Below are positions 37,676 to 48,344 of a DNA stretch of 64,000 nt, one piece after another. How positions within the stretch are numbered: position 1 is the stretch's first letter; every line of letters begins with the position of its first letter. The stretch is from Macrophomina tecta (lineage: Eukaryota; Ascomycota; Dothideomycetes; Botryosphaeriales; Botryosphaeriaceae). Where the stretch lies: contig JAKSGN010000006.1 in NCBI GenBank assembly GCA_024180945.1, forward strand, positions 2,232,001 to 2,296,000. The letters run 5' to 3'. The position numbers and the translations under genes are program-made. Below the pieces are notes generated by a model. That model was given only the letters and a program-made list of their open reading frames with translations. It ran no database searches and had not been told where the DNA came from.

Positions 37676-38792
37676 ATGGCCCCCAAGAAGCTCAATGTCG
37701 CCATTTCCGGCCTCGGCCGCATGGGTGCTCGCCACGCCCTGAACTTCTACACCCGCACTCCTCGCGCGAACGTTGTGGCAGCATTTACTCCTGAGCCCAA
37801 GGAAGCAGAGTGGGCTGCCGTGAACCTGCCCGAGGTCAAGGTCTACAACAACTTTGACGAGATGCTGAAGCACCCCGGCCTTGAAGCCGTCGTCGTTGCG
37901 ACCGTTACCACCGCCCATGCAGAGCAGGCCATCAAGGCTATTGAGGCCAACAAGCATGTTCTGTGCGAGAAGCCGCTGAGCACCAGCGTCGAGATTGTGA
38001 GTCCTGAGCCTGAATGCTCGCATTGGAGAGGCAGCTAACGTGTCTTGATAGTCTCAATCCGTGGTTGACGCTGCCGCTAAGAAGCCTCATCTGAAGGTCA
38101 TGTGCGGTTTCTCCCGCCGCTTCGACACCAGCTACCGTGAGGCCTTCAACCGCATGCAATCCGGCGGCATTGGCAAACCCGCCGTCTTCCGAAGCCAGAC
38201 CTGCGACAAGCTCGACCCCTCCGGCTTCTTCGTCGAGTACGCCCAGTTCTCCGGCGGTATCTTCGTCGACTGCAACATCCACGACATCGACCTCTCGCTT
38301 TGGTACTTCGGCCAGGACGCCAAGGTCAAGTCCGTCATCGCTATGGGTATCACCGCCGTCTCACCCGAGCTCTCCAAGTACGGCGACGTCGACAATGGTA
38401 TTGGTGTCGTCGAATTTTACGGTGACAAGATCGCGCACTTCTACTCCTCCCGCATCATGGCCGCCGGCCAGCACGACATGTCAGAGATCATCGGCACCAA
38501 CGGCAAGCTCGTCGTCAACGCCAATCCGCAGGGCTCGCTCGTCGAGATGCACGAGCCCACGGGCGTGCGACGTGAGATTCCCGAGCACTACTACGGCCGT
38601 TTCGAGTACGCCTTCGTCACTGAGGCCAACGAGTTCACCGCCGCCTGCCTCGACAACACCGAGCTGCCCTTCAAGCTCGAGGGCGCCGTTCAGGCCGTCC
38701 GCATCGGCTGCGCTCTCCAGGAGTCGTTGCGTTCCGGCAAGAAGATCTGGTTCGACGAGCAGGGCAACCGCATCGAGAAGGCTTCGCTCTAA
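37676..38792 (+). CDS. Gfo/Idh/MocA-family dehydrogenase, candidate inositol 2-dehydrogenase
   Basis: Two exons, 37676-37996 and 38052-38792, give 353 residues. The N-terminal Rossmann fold has ISGLGRMGARHA, followed by the family motif EKPLS (catalytic Lys region) and a C-terminal sheet domain with CGFSRRFD and FVDCNIHDIDLSLWYFG. The last segment supplies the His/Asp residues typical of IolG-like inositol dehydrogenases. Such enzymes oxidise myo-inositol or related cyclitols and sugars with NAD(P). The position beside inositol oxygenase makes an inositol substrate attractive, but other sugars are possible. Codon bias is strong. Confidence 0.9.
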
Positions 38793-40325
38793 ATTCATCT
38801 TTACCCTCGAATTGCGACGCTTGGAACGCCGCATTGTTGAGTTTTGGCCGCCAATGATTGCAACGACTTGACACCCTTTTTTCGAGTACCTCTGGGCATT
38901 TGCCCCTTCTTCTCGCACGATTAACAAAAATGTTGGGCTTTGGGTGGCGTTTTCCATCATCATTTGGGTTATAGACTACTGTTTACGATCGAGTGGAGAT
39001 TTTATTGCCAAGGATAGATTTCGTAGTCTTTTCTTGTTTCCCGTTATTCCAGTCTTCTGTAGAAGAAACGGGTGGTATAGATTCAGGTCAGAAAGAGATT
39101 TCGACGGTTCATATCTCCGTAGAAAAGAAAATGCAAGATGTCTTTACCTTGTCACGTCTTTGTTGAGGGCCCCGCCGCGTGATCTGCTTCACGGCTGGAC
39201 TTGCGCGACTTTTCATGGACTGCAGGAAGCGGGGCTGTCAGGTTACACAACGGTATGTTCAGGCAATTTGAAGTTATGAGCGGGAACCAACTGACTGGCT
39301 CCTAATGAAGAATGAGTTGCGAGTGGAATTGAGAATAATCGCCAATAGGAATTCTCACAGGTGTCTCGGAAGATGGTACGGCGACGCAAATTCCTATCGG
39401 CTTCATAGTATATACCTGAGGCCGAACAGACGAAGACGAAATATTCGGGCCAGGGACTCTCGCAGCTTCCGAGCAAATGACAGCCTGCTTCGAGCCCACG
39501 CCAATCCATTGCAGTTCGGGGTGTGGGTGGGCGCAACCAAGGCTCTGCTGCAGGTGTTCCGACCCACAATTCGTTGCCGGAAACTGTCATGACTGCAGAA
39601 GCAGTGTGTGCTCTGCACGGGGTATCATGGACTGATATCGCTGAAATACTATTCCTAATCTCACCATTCTTTTCTCTTCCTCTCTTTGCATATTTTCAAA
39701 ACGGCCAGGATTCATTGAGCAGAGAGAAAGCATTCGAAATTCCGCGCTGGAAAGCTATGCCGGCATCCTCCCCCTCTGCCTTATTCCTTCTTCAACCCCT
39801 CCCTAGCCCGCCCCCTCGGGCCAGTCATAGACACGTGCGCCCTCTTTGGATTTGACGGATCTCAACTATATCACTCCTATACTTTCCGTGCTGCCCCCCT
39901 TTCCCGCTCAACGGTCCACCGCTTCAAGTTCCTCGTTCACCGATCACCGGCGTTACTTGGGGGTGGAAGGCCATATGAAAATCGTGAAACTAGTGGAGAA
40001 ACAAGCTATCCGGTGTTTTGGGCAGGTCTGAGGGCTCTAAAAGTGGTTGTGGTGTGCAGTAAACCCATGGTATGTGCGAGTTTTACATCGGCAGCTCTGT
40101 TCACTGGAAATGCGCAGTATGTGGATGTCTTGGTTTAACAGATACATTTAATACCTACCTTCTGTAGTAGGTAACTATTGAATTTGAGAAGAATGCAAGA
40201 ACTTTAGCAGAACCCGGGATTGGCTAGCACGGAATAGCACTACGGTCTTGCGTCTGTGAATCATGCATGGTGCCAAATTTAATGTAGTGATCCGCCTTTC
40301 AGCATTGGAGTCTTCACGGGGCCTG
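38793..40325. other. Intergenic region, mostly AT-balanced
   Basis: No conserved protein is visible. It contains the 3' UTR of the dehydrogenase and, near its right end, the 3' UTR of the micropeptide gene on the minus strand. Confidence 0.5.
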
Positions 40326-40448
40326 TTAAGGGTCTGAAAGGGTAGTGTTAATGAGCGGGGTCGTCCCTGATAGTCTGGCCCACTTACTCTGTCCGCTTTC
40401 GCAGCAGCCGCAGCAGCCTGCCAGACATTTCTCGCAGAAGTTGCCCAT
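40326..40448 (-). CDS. 22-residue six-cysteine micropeptide (metallothionein-like or lipid-anchored)
   Basis: Exon 1 is 40448-40388 and exon 2 is 40333-40326. The 54-nt intron has donor GTAAGT, a CATTAAC-like branch site and acceptor TTTCAG. The spliced product has 22 residues with Cys at 5, 8, 12, 13, 15 and 16, no aromatic residue other than Phe4, and an N-terminal Met-Gly. Without splicing the frame gives 41 residues. The ATG context (CAAAATGGG) is excellent. An A/C-rich leader of about 100 nt and a TATAAA box at 40585-40590 lie upstream. Six cysteines in 22 residues recall compact fungal metallothioneins such as Magnaporthe MMT1, although the spacing is CxxC and CC rather than CxC. The Met-Gly plus Cys start could also be a myristoylation/palmitoylation signal. 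Confidence 0.6.
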   Translation of the reverse strand: MGNFCEKCLAGCCGCCESGQSKWARLSGTTPLINTTLSDP

Positions 40449-41861
40449 TTTGTAGTTAAGAGATGTTTTCTGAATAGCCGGGTGTGGTTTCTTGTGGTAA
40501 GAGGAGTTTTCTGTTAATGCAATTCTGTGGTTGCTTGATGTGTAGAGATGTCGATATGTTGAGTGGAGCCTATGAGAGGACAATTTTATAGTATTCATGG
40601 ACAAAGCCGTTTACCGAATAGCTGATCTTGGGGATTGCATCACCGTACTTTGCGTTGGCATCCAATCCAAAGCCGTCTTGCACCATAGGTTCTTTGTTTC
40701 TCTCCACGTCACCTCCTGTCATGCAGACACTCATCAACAACAGGCCAGCACTTAAGATCATGAGCGGACATCCACCTACACATGTTCTGAAAGCCGGAGA
40801 CATTCCACAATGGCAAAAATTGTATTGGTAGGGTATTTATAAGCTCTGCAAAGAAAATTTTGGCCTGCTGAGGACTATGAAGTGTTCTCGCATCTTTCAG
40901 TCTGGTGAGCTAGTGCTGCTCAAATGGCCACGGCCTCGTGCAAACTCGATAAATTGTCAGCCGTCAGAGGAATTTCCAGAAAGCTATATCTTCATGAATA
41001 TACAAAGCTGGCAAAAGTATTGGTGAACCGCTCATAGATAAGCCTTTGGGTGGCTTCTTTTAAAAGGAACATGCACACCCATGATATCGTGCGTAAAAAA
41101 GGCGACACATGGGATCTTCAAGTGGAGGCCCATATGTGAGGGTTTCACATTCTTGATTACATGTGCTTCTGCATGAATAATTAAATAGGACGAATTATCC
41201 CGCTTGCGAACGCTCTGTCCGCGAAGCCAGCCTCCCTATATTGGAAGCAAAACATCAGCAACGGAGATATGCGCTGCCGTTTCTACGAGCGCAGACGAAT
41301 AAACGCCGAAAACACAAGACTGCCGCATTGCACTCACAATAAGGCAAAACAAGCAACAGCGTCCGGTACTTTCCTCGCGCCGAATATTTCGAGTTCGTCC
41401 TCTCGCGATTATAAAGCCCCGATGTCTCCTCACCGCAGGCTTTTGGTAACTCGATCAACATGAGGAATGAGCTCTGTACTATAGACCAACAATATCACAA
41501 ATTCCACTTATTATTATCTGTACAAGTATGGCTGCCATCGTGTGAAGATGAGATCTCCATATGGTCTGCTTGCAACAAACATTCACCACATTGGCCAATG
41601 CCCAGCTAACAGTACGTGCCAAACCCCGCGGTTCTTGGCCAAACCTGGCCAGCTGCTCGCAAAACTTCAGCTATCAGCTGGATTTGAGAGCCGTCCGAGC
41701 TTTACCGAAAGGCGCAGCTGATACAAAGACAACCCGAAATTGTACTAACCCTCCCGTCAGCGCTGGCATCCTTATATACCACCGCATCGTTCTCACTCAT
41801 CATCACAAGACCAACCCAACTGCACCGCAACCCGATAAGCAAAAGAATCACCACCATCACC
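40449..41861. other. Promoter of the micropeptide gene and further intergenic DNA
   Basis: AT-richer than its surroundings. Apart from the TATA box and leader of the micropeptide gene at the left end, I see no gene. Confidence 0.5.
40585..40590 (-). promoter_or_regulatory. TATA box of the micropeptide gene
   Basis: TATAAA on the minus strand, about 137 nt before the ATG at 40448, spaced to start a leader of roughly 100 nt. Confidence 0.5.
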
Positions 41862-42877
41862 ATGCCGACCCCCGAAACACCCTTTCCGGCGCCCCCAATC
41901 GACCCCGAAATCGCCTCGCTCCTCCCTCGCATGCCGGAACTGCCCTCCCCCAAGTCCCATGCAGCCATCGCCGCCCATCGAGCCTTCCTCTCCGCCGTCT
42001 CCGCCCCAGCCAAAGCCGCCATCCTCGCCGACCCGGCCCTGACGCACATCGGGCGCACAATCCCAGGCCCCGGCGGCCCCCTCACGACCTCCGTCCTGCG
42101 GCCGAAAAAACGAGAAGCCTCTCTCGTCCGCCGGCAGCGAGCGGCATCAGGACAGCCCCGTCCTACTCCCCGGCATCGTGCACTTCCACGGCGGCGGAAT
42201 GATATTGGGCTCACGCTTCCTCAGCCTGGACATGATCGCCGCCTACGTCAAACTCCTCCCGGCCATCGCCGTCAGCGTTGAGTACCGCCTGGCTCCCGAG
42301 CACCCGCACCCTGCGCCGGTTGAGGACTGCTACGCGGCGCTGGCGTGGACGGGCACGCACGCGTCCGAGCTCGGCATCGACGCCACCCGGCTGCTGGTGG
42401 CGGCGGGGGTCGCGCTGCTGGCGCGGGACAGGGGAGGGCCGGGATTGTGCGCGCAGCTGCTGGTGTGTCCGATGCTGGATGATCGCAGCGATAGTGTGTC
42501 GAGTCGGCAGTACGTGGACGTCGGCATGTGGAGTCGGACGCAGAATTTGTTCGGGTGGAGGTCTCTGTTGGGAAAGGCCCCCGGGGGGGGGGCGGGGGAC
42601 GAGGTGAGCTGTTATGCAGCGCCGGCGAGGGTAAAGGACTTGTCCGGGTTGCCACAGGCATTTATCGATGTGGGGTCGGCGGAGCTCTTTAGGGATGAAG
42701 ATGTGGCGTGCAGGCTGAGCTACATGTTTGGCCCGGCGGCATTCACTCCTTTCAATCCGTCCTGCCGGGCGCTGCATTGCCTAAGATCGCGAATGCGACG
42801 CGGCTGGATTGGGTACGCAGAGTTCTTAAAGAGAAAGCTGATGTTGGTGGTAGTGAGGCCACTTCGAAGATATGAGA
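41862..42877 (+). pseudogene. Decayed alpha/beta hydrolase (HSL/GDXG family)
   Basis: The N-terminal part (41862 onward) opens well, but the oxyanion motif HFHGGGMILGS lies in the next frame. The two frames meet at a run of six A (42105-42110), so a one-base insertion is likely. The second frame continues with EYRLAPEHPHPAP, but the nucleophile elbow (G-x-S-x-G) that normally separates LLVA from AAGVALLARDRG is absent, an in-frame loss near 42392-42405. Near 42702-42712 the frame shifts again: the expected catalytic-His segment (WPGGIHSF) is present in a third frame and runs to a stop near 42877. With the nucleophile missing, the gene cannot encode an active esterase. Confidence 0.8.
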
Positions 42878-43182
42878 CAGTAGCAGGAGATAGAATGGAA
42901 ACCAAAGAAAGTATCGACAAGAGCTTGACAGTGCTCTGAATGACGCTGGGAGTGAGCAGAAGCGTAGGTCGATACGCTTTTCGCGATGGGCAATATGTAG
43001 AAGGGTTTATTTGAACACCAGTGCGATCTTCAGTGATGCAATCAAATAGCTGAACAGCAGCTGACTGCAGCTCAAGAAATGTACGAACCTGCTATACCAG
43101 CACAACCAATCCATATGCGGAAACCATAAACGCCCGCTCTTGATTTTGAAAATTAGATGACCCATTTTCCTCAAGGTCGGCA

Positions 43183-44518
43183 TCACCTGCCAACGCCAAA
43201 ACCTTTTTGCTGCGCACTGGGAAAGTTCCTCGAGGAGAGGAAGACACCCTTAACACTCCGGATATCCGCCTTAAACGCTTCAATTGCATCGTCTTCGCCC
43301 GGCTTCTTCCACATGCCATACCTGGCACCATATATATCGCTCCCAAAGTACGGGCTTGAGTACGCCATCTCGTTGAGGTAACTCTTCAAATCACCTAGCT
43401 GAGTCTGCACGGCCTCGTCCGATGTAGAGTTTCCCCTATTCATAAACGTTAAACTGCGAAGCTCGGCCGTCAGCTTGTCCAGGTGTGCCGACTGAGCCTC
43501 GACTGGAGTAGCTGGCGACTTGTCTGAGTCCGACGTGGAGGAAGCTATGCTCGCGCGACGCGAGAGGTTGGGGCTCGTTTGGGTGCCGTAATCGCGATGG
43601 TAGAGTTCGGTGGGATCCTCGTCCGACTCCTCATCTGAAAGAGTCTCCCTTTCTTGCTCGAGATGCAGAGGCTTGCCATTACTACCCAGCTTCGGTACGG
43701 TCGACACCATGCTCTCCAACTTCTCATTTAACTTGTCCATGTACGACTTTGTATGTATGGCAAAATCTTCACGAGCTCCTGACAGCTCTTCGGACATTGG
43801 CTTGACCACATAATTCGAGAGACCATAGGTCACGGCGCCCAGACCGGCGGCGGCATATATGGCATTGAGAACGCGCGAAACGGTAATAAGCGGCGGCGGC
43901 GGGGAGGTTGGCTGGGTCAGGAATTCCGGGTAGGTGACAATGGGTGGAATATCTCGAGGGGCGGAGCGGGCGGGTTCGGATGGGATTGGCGGAGCTTGCT
44001 GAGTCGTAGAGGACTAGATAAGGTCAGCACGACATGTCAACCGCCCGAACCGGCAAGCAACACGCGAAGGTTGAGAAGCAAAAGGCAAAAGGAAATGAGG
44101 CAGACGGCCTGGGCGGCTTGAAGAGAAGGGAAATACCCACCTTCTGCGGAGCCAGTGCGCTCGGCGGAGTCTCTTGCGTTTTGGCATCGGCCAGCAGCAG
44201 CTGGATATCGTCGTCCTTCACGCCTTTGGAGCGCAGGAAGTCCCGCTTCCGGCCGTCGGGCGCATCGCGGATTGAGGGATCGTCCAGAAACTTGCGGGCT
44301 TGTTGTAGCAGGAGACGGGCGTCTTGCGGGGGCTCGTTTGCGTCCAGAGAGCTGGGCTGCGGCTCGGATTGCGGCTCGTCGGTGTGCTCGGAGAGCGTGT
44401 CTGAGCTTGGGGTCTGCGGCGATGAGGCTTCGGTCGCGGGCTCGGGGTTAACAGAGGGCGCTTGGGCGCGCTGCCAGGCGGGAATGCCAGGCTTCTTGCC
44501 GGAGGGAGAGTCGGCCAT
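43183..44518 (-). CDS. pex14: Peroxisomal docking protein Pex14
   Basis: Two exons, 44518-44141 and 44013-43183, give 402 residues. The N-terminal Pex14 domain (about residues 60-105: ARKFLDDPSIRDAP, RDFLRSKGV and DDDIQLLL) binds Pex5/Pex19-type helices. A proline-rich linker follows, then a single hydrophobic stretch (VLNAIYAAAGLGAVTYGL) and a probable coiled coil. The C-terminal region is acidic/Ser-rich. Pex14 sits in the peroxisomal membrane and docks cargo-loaded import receptors. A fungal Pex14-like paralogue (Pex33) is the main alternative. Confidence 0.88.
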
Positions 44519-44842
44519 TGTCGCCGCGCGTAGAGAGTGTGCGAGGAGGAGAGGGTTGGCCACCAGCTCGACGCGCCGTGAGCTCTCACGCAGCAGCCGG
44601 GCCCCAGGACCTCGGCTGGTGCATGACGCACGGCGACGCTGGCGCGCGTGAACGGGCGGGAGGGCAACACAGGTGCGCATCACGTGCAGGCCAAGAGCGC
44701 GGCCCGTTGCTGCTGGTGCTCAGCTCTCCCGTCGCGCATCAAGCGGAATGCGCGTATAAGGATATTGCGCGAAACAGCATTTTGTATCGCAAATCACTGA
44801 TAGCGCCTCTCCCGCGGGCTGATCGGTCTTGCACGAGACGAA
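44519..44842. promoter_or_regulatory. Divergent promoter, pex14 and the INO80 subunit
   Basis: Short GC-rich region between divergent genes. No specific site is claimed. Confidence 0.45.
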
Positions 44843-45099
44843 ATGGCGGATCGCGGCGGGCGGCCAGTCAAGCGGCTGCGCACCGACGACGACGACTCTG
44901 CCAGCGACGATTGGACACCTGCGGCGCAGGCAAACAAAGCAAGCGACTCTAGGTATGTGAGTAAGCCGTGCGACACGCCCAGGCACGCAGACGCCCGAAG
45001 CAAGAGCCACCCCCAAGCCTATCAGATACACCGGCAGCCGCCATCCTCCTCGCCAGCCCCAGCTCCCAAGCCCACACCATCACCGGACACTCACCCGCC

Positions 45100-46405
45100 A
45101 TGGCCACCCGCCGCCTGCGCTCGCGAGCTCAAATAAACGCTGGCCAAGCCAGCCATCCCACCTCCGCCAGCTCGCGCCCTCGCCGTGCTGCCGCTGCCCC
45201 CACCTCCGCCACCATCGAGCGCACCTCGCCCGAGGAGAGCCGCCAGTCCATCCACCTCACCGTTAAGGCCGCCCCCAGCAAGCTGCGCGAAGCCACCAGC
45301 GGCAACAGCAGCCATCCGCGCCGGACCGCCGGCGTCAATTCGCGCGATAGCTTCGTGGGCGGCGAGATCGTCGTGGGCCAGCGCAGCTCCCGGAACAAGA
45401 AGACAATAGTCGAGGAGACGAGCGAGGAGGAGCTAGACGAGGATGAACTGGGTGACGATGACGTCGAGGAAGACGACGACGAGGATGAGGAGATGGCCGA
45501 CGACGACGATGACGACGACGACGCCGACGCAGATGCCGACGAGGATGTAGACATGGAGGACTCGTTACCTGCGCCTCCGCCTCCGGCTGTCAAGGCCAAG
45601 GGCAAGCAGCAGCAGAAACCCAGTATCAAGGTCTCCCAGGCTGAACGGGAAGTTCCGAGCGTCGAGGCCAAGGAGATGGCTATGGAGGATGATCAGAGCG
45701 AGGACGAGGAGCTCTCGGAGCTAGAGTCTGACGAGCCGGAGGACGAGGAAGGCGAGGAGGAAGATGCTGAGGGAGAGGAGGATGATTTAGACGACGAATT
45801 GGACAGCGATGAAGAAACACCCTTATCCGGGAGTCGAGCCGGCACCCCAGACCTCAGCAAGTTGACCCGACGTCAACGAGCTGCCTTTGAGACCTACGAG
45901 GGCGAATTGATTGCGCTATCGAACGGTACGTTCTCCAGTCATATCAGTAAGAAGTATGCTAATCCAGCTGTAGAGGCGCAAAAGAAAAAGCACTTGACCG
46001 CCGAAGAACATGCCATGAGGAGGGCCGAAATGGCTCGCCGCCGGAAGAACCTCAGCGAGAAGCGCAACGAGGAGGAGAAGGTGTGTCTTCTATCCTACGT
46101 TCATCACCAAAAGTTGACATTGCTAACCACTCATGTAGATGGACACCATCAATCGCCTTCTCAAGAAGCAAGCCCCCAAGCGCCGTGGCAAAGCTCAAGT
46201 CGACGCCGACGGTGCCGGTGAAGATGACATCGACTACGAGCGCGCATCACCTCTATACATCCGTTACATCCAAACTGCCGAAAACAGTCAGATAGCGGTA
46301 CCACATGAGTGGCTCGAGTCTCCCCTCGGAGAACTCATGGCCAAGTCAAAACCTGCCACGGTGAAGACTCCCTTCTCGGGAAGGATGGTTCAGGAGGTTG
46401 CGTAA
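45100..46405 (+). CDS. ies2: INO80 chromatin-remodelling complex subunit (Ies2, PAPA-1 domain)
   Basis: Two exons, 45100-46080 and 46139-46405, give 415 residues. The N-terminal half is basic then strongly acidic (long Asp/Glu runs). The C-terminal part carries the PAPA-1 signature: LTRRQRAAFETYEGELIAL, then HAMRRAEMARRRKNLSEKR, then TINRLLKKQAPKRRG across the intron, which has a TTGCTAAC branch site. Ies2 binds the Ino80 ATPase in the nucleus and stimulates nucleosome sliding. The start may lie further upstream: ATG 44843 opens 36 acidic/basic codons that could splice (GTATGT at 44953, acceptor at 45055-45056) in frame onto this gene, giving about 467 residues. Confidence 0.82.
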
Positions 46406-48344
46406 GCTCAGTGTTATAACCGAGAGGCGGAGTCTAGAGGCAGCAGTTTGATATTAGCCGGGGGATAGGCTTTTCGGGAGTTTCTGGAAACATGCATGCA
46501 TCCACATAGGCCGATCTTACAAATTAATTGGGCGCGATGGACTTTCACCAAGCCTTGGAAGTTGAGTCTTCATTTATTTCTAACGGTTTTCAATGGTGGG
46601 CCTGTTTGAGGCACATGTTGGAGCTGAGTTTGGATGAGAATTGCGTTATACAAGTGATCCTTGATGATATTCAGTTCGCTTGTAAGCTAATGGAAGAAGT
46701 CGTGCCCCTTGAAAAATGTTGAACGCGCACCATACTTGCACTGCATATCGTAATTTCACGACCGTGAAGTGTGCTAAAGACCCATGCTAACTGGTTGGGC
46801 ATTTCTCCATCTACCTCCTATGCTGGTTCCAATCCCATCTGTTAATCCCAACAACCGCGCGTATCTAGCCACTCATGTGCACCATTCCTTTCTTTGGCTG
46901 GCAATTCTTGTTCCACCCCTCAGCATGAACTTCGAGCTATGGCATATCAAAACATCTCCTGTCCAGAAGAAGTCGGCACTGCAGATCGTGGAGCAATTTC
47001 CTTCTATTTGTGGGAAGGCCAGGGAAATGAAGGATTGATGTAAACGCGTGCGCAGTATCCGTTATCGGTATAGCACATACAGCCCATTTCTGTGCGAGGT
47101 ACGCAAGTGATTCAGGGAGACGTGTGGGAGAACGAGCGGGCTTTTGGCGGGAGCTGTTGTGTTTGCTGCAGATGTGCAGGTTTGGACTCTCATGTGGCTC
47201 TTGCGGATAAGGATAATGTGTTTCCCGTGTAGAAGTCCACATATATTCAGAGTACGGTAGCGTTATCAGGCGCCCGTTGTGGCCGCATGTGGCCACTATC
47301 TGTGAGGTTGGAAAGACCTGTCGATTTTCGTCAGAGCCAACACATATTGGTCTCTCCCACTGTTGGTTGTCAGATCCGATCAGGGCCTGCTTCGTTAAGA
47401 ACACCATTGGTCGTGTGGACCTGATCCTGCTTCCGATCCATCTGAATCTTTGTTGGCAACAAACTCAGGCCCGAGAAGTTGAGTCTAACTGCGGGTTTCT
47501 GTAGGGCTGTTAAACACTTTTCGCAGCCTCAGGAAGTCCTCCCAAGCTGCAAACTGGAAGTATGGAGACAATAGATTACCAAATTTGCTTTTAGAGCGAG
47601 CGACAACAAGCCCACGTGCATACTGCGCAGCTTACGGGCAGTCGAAGCAAATTGTCCAGATGCATACGTTCTTCGATAGCCTTGACATTTGCATTCAGAG
47701 CAGATCATGTGCGCTTCGCCAAGTTTACAAGGTTAGCAAAAGGTCGTGTATGACCGTTGAAGGCGTTCCAGGGTCTGCCCGAGGCTTCGTGAGCTGGAAG
47801 TAGTCAGTTTGCTGTGAACGTATTGGACCATTTTATAACTTCGCATTTGGAGGTTTGCTCTAGCTTACGGTAAGGGATCCCGCTACCAGTCCAAACAGTA
47901 CATCAGCAAAGCTCTATGTCAAGTTACTTCTGCAACGCTCTGGTATCATTGATCATTACTCGTAACTTGATCACTCACACTATCCGCATAAAAGAGAAGT
48001 ACATGACCCATCTACGCTCAAAGCCTCAAGTCTGATGGCTCGTCATTCTAAACCTTCTCCGACTGCCAGGATTCCTGTGGCCAACCTACTTATTTGCATA
48101 TTCCAGCAGTAGGAGGCAATCGCCACTAAAGGCTTTCGCTGTTCCTAGCCAATTCCACTTTCCAGAAAAAGTGTAAATGGTCCATGAAACATCTATCCAA
48201 CCGCCCAATGGAACGCCTGGAGCTCGCTCAAGACACACGCATCTCCCTGTGAATAGCATGCAAGGAATACGGTGATTCCTCTCTTGGCAGGATCGGTCTT
48301 TTACCAAGGCCTTGAGAGCATGACACTCTCCGAGCCAACCCCCT
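46406..48344. other. Gene-free AT-balanced region
   Basis: About 1.9 kb between the INO80 subunit and mgs1 3' ends. GC content falls visibly relative to the neighbours, and the open frames are short and unlike known proteins. I see no repeat structure. Confidence 0.5.

Noticed and set aside
46406..48344. AT-richer gene-free region considered as a RIP-mutated transposon
   Set aside because: The composition shift is mild and I found no terminal repeats, transposase remnants or repeated segments.
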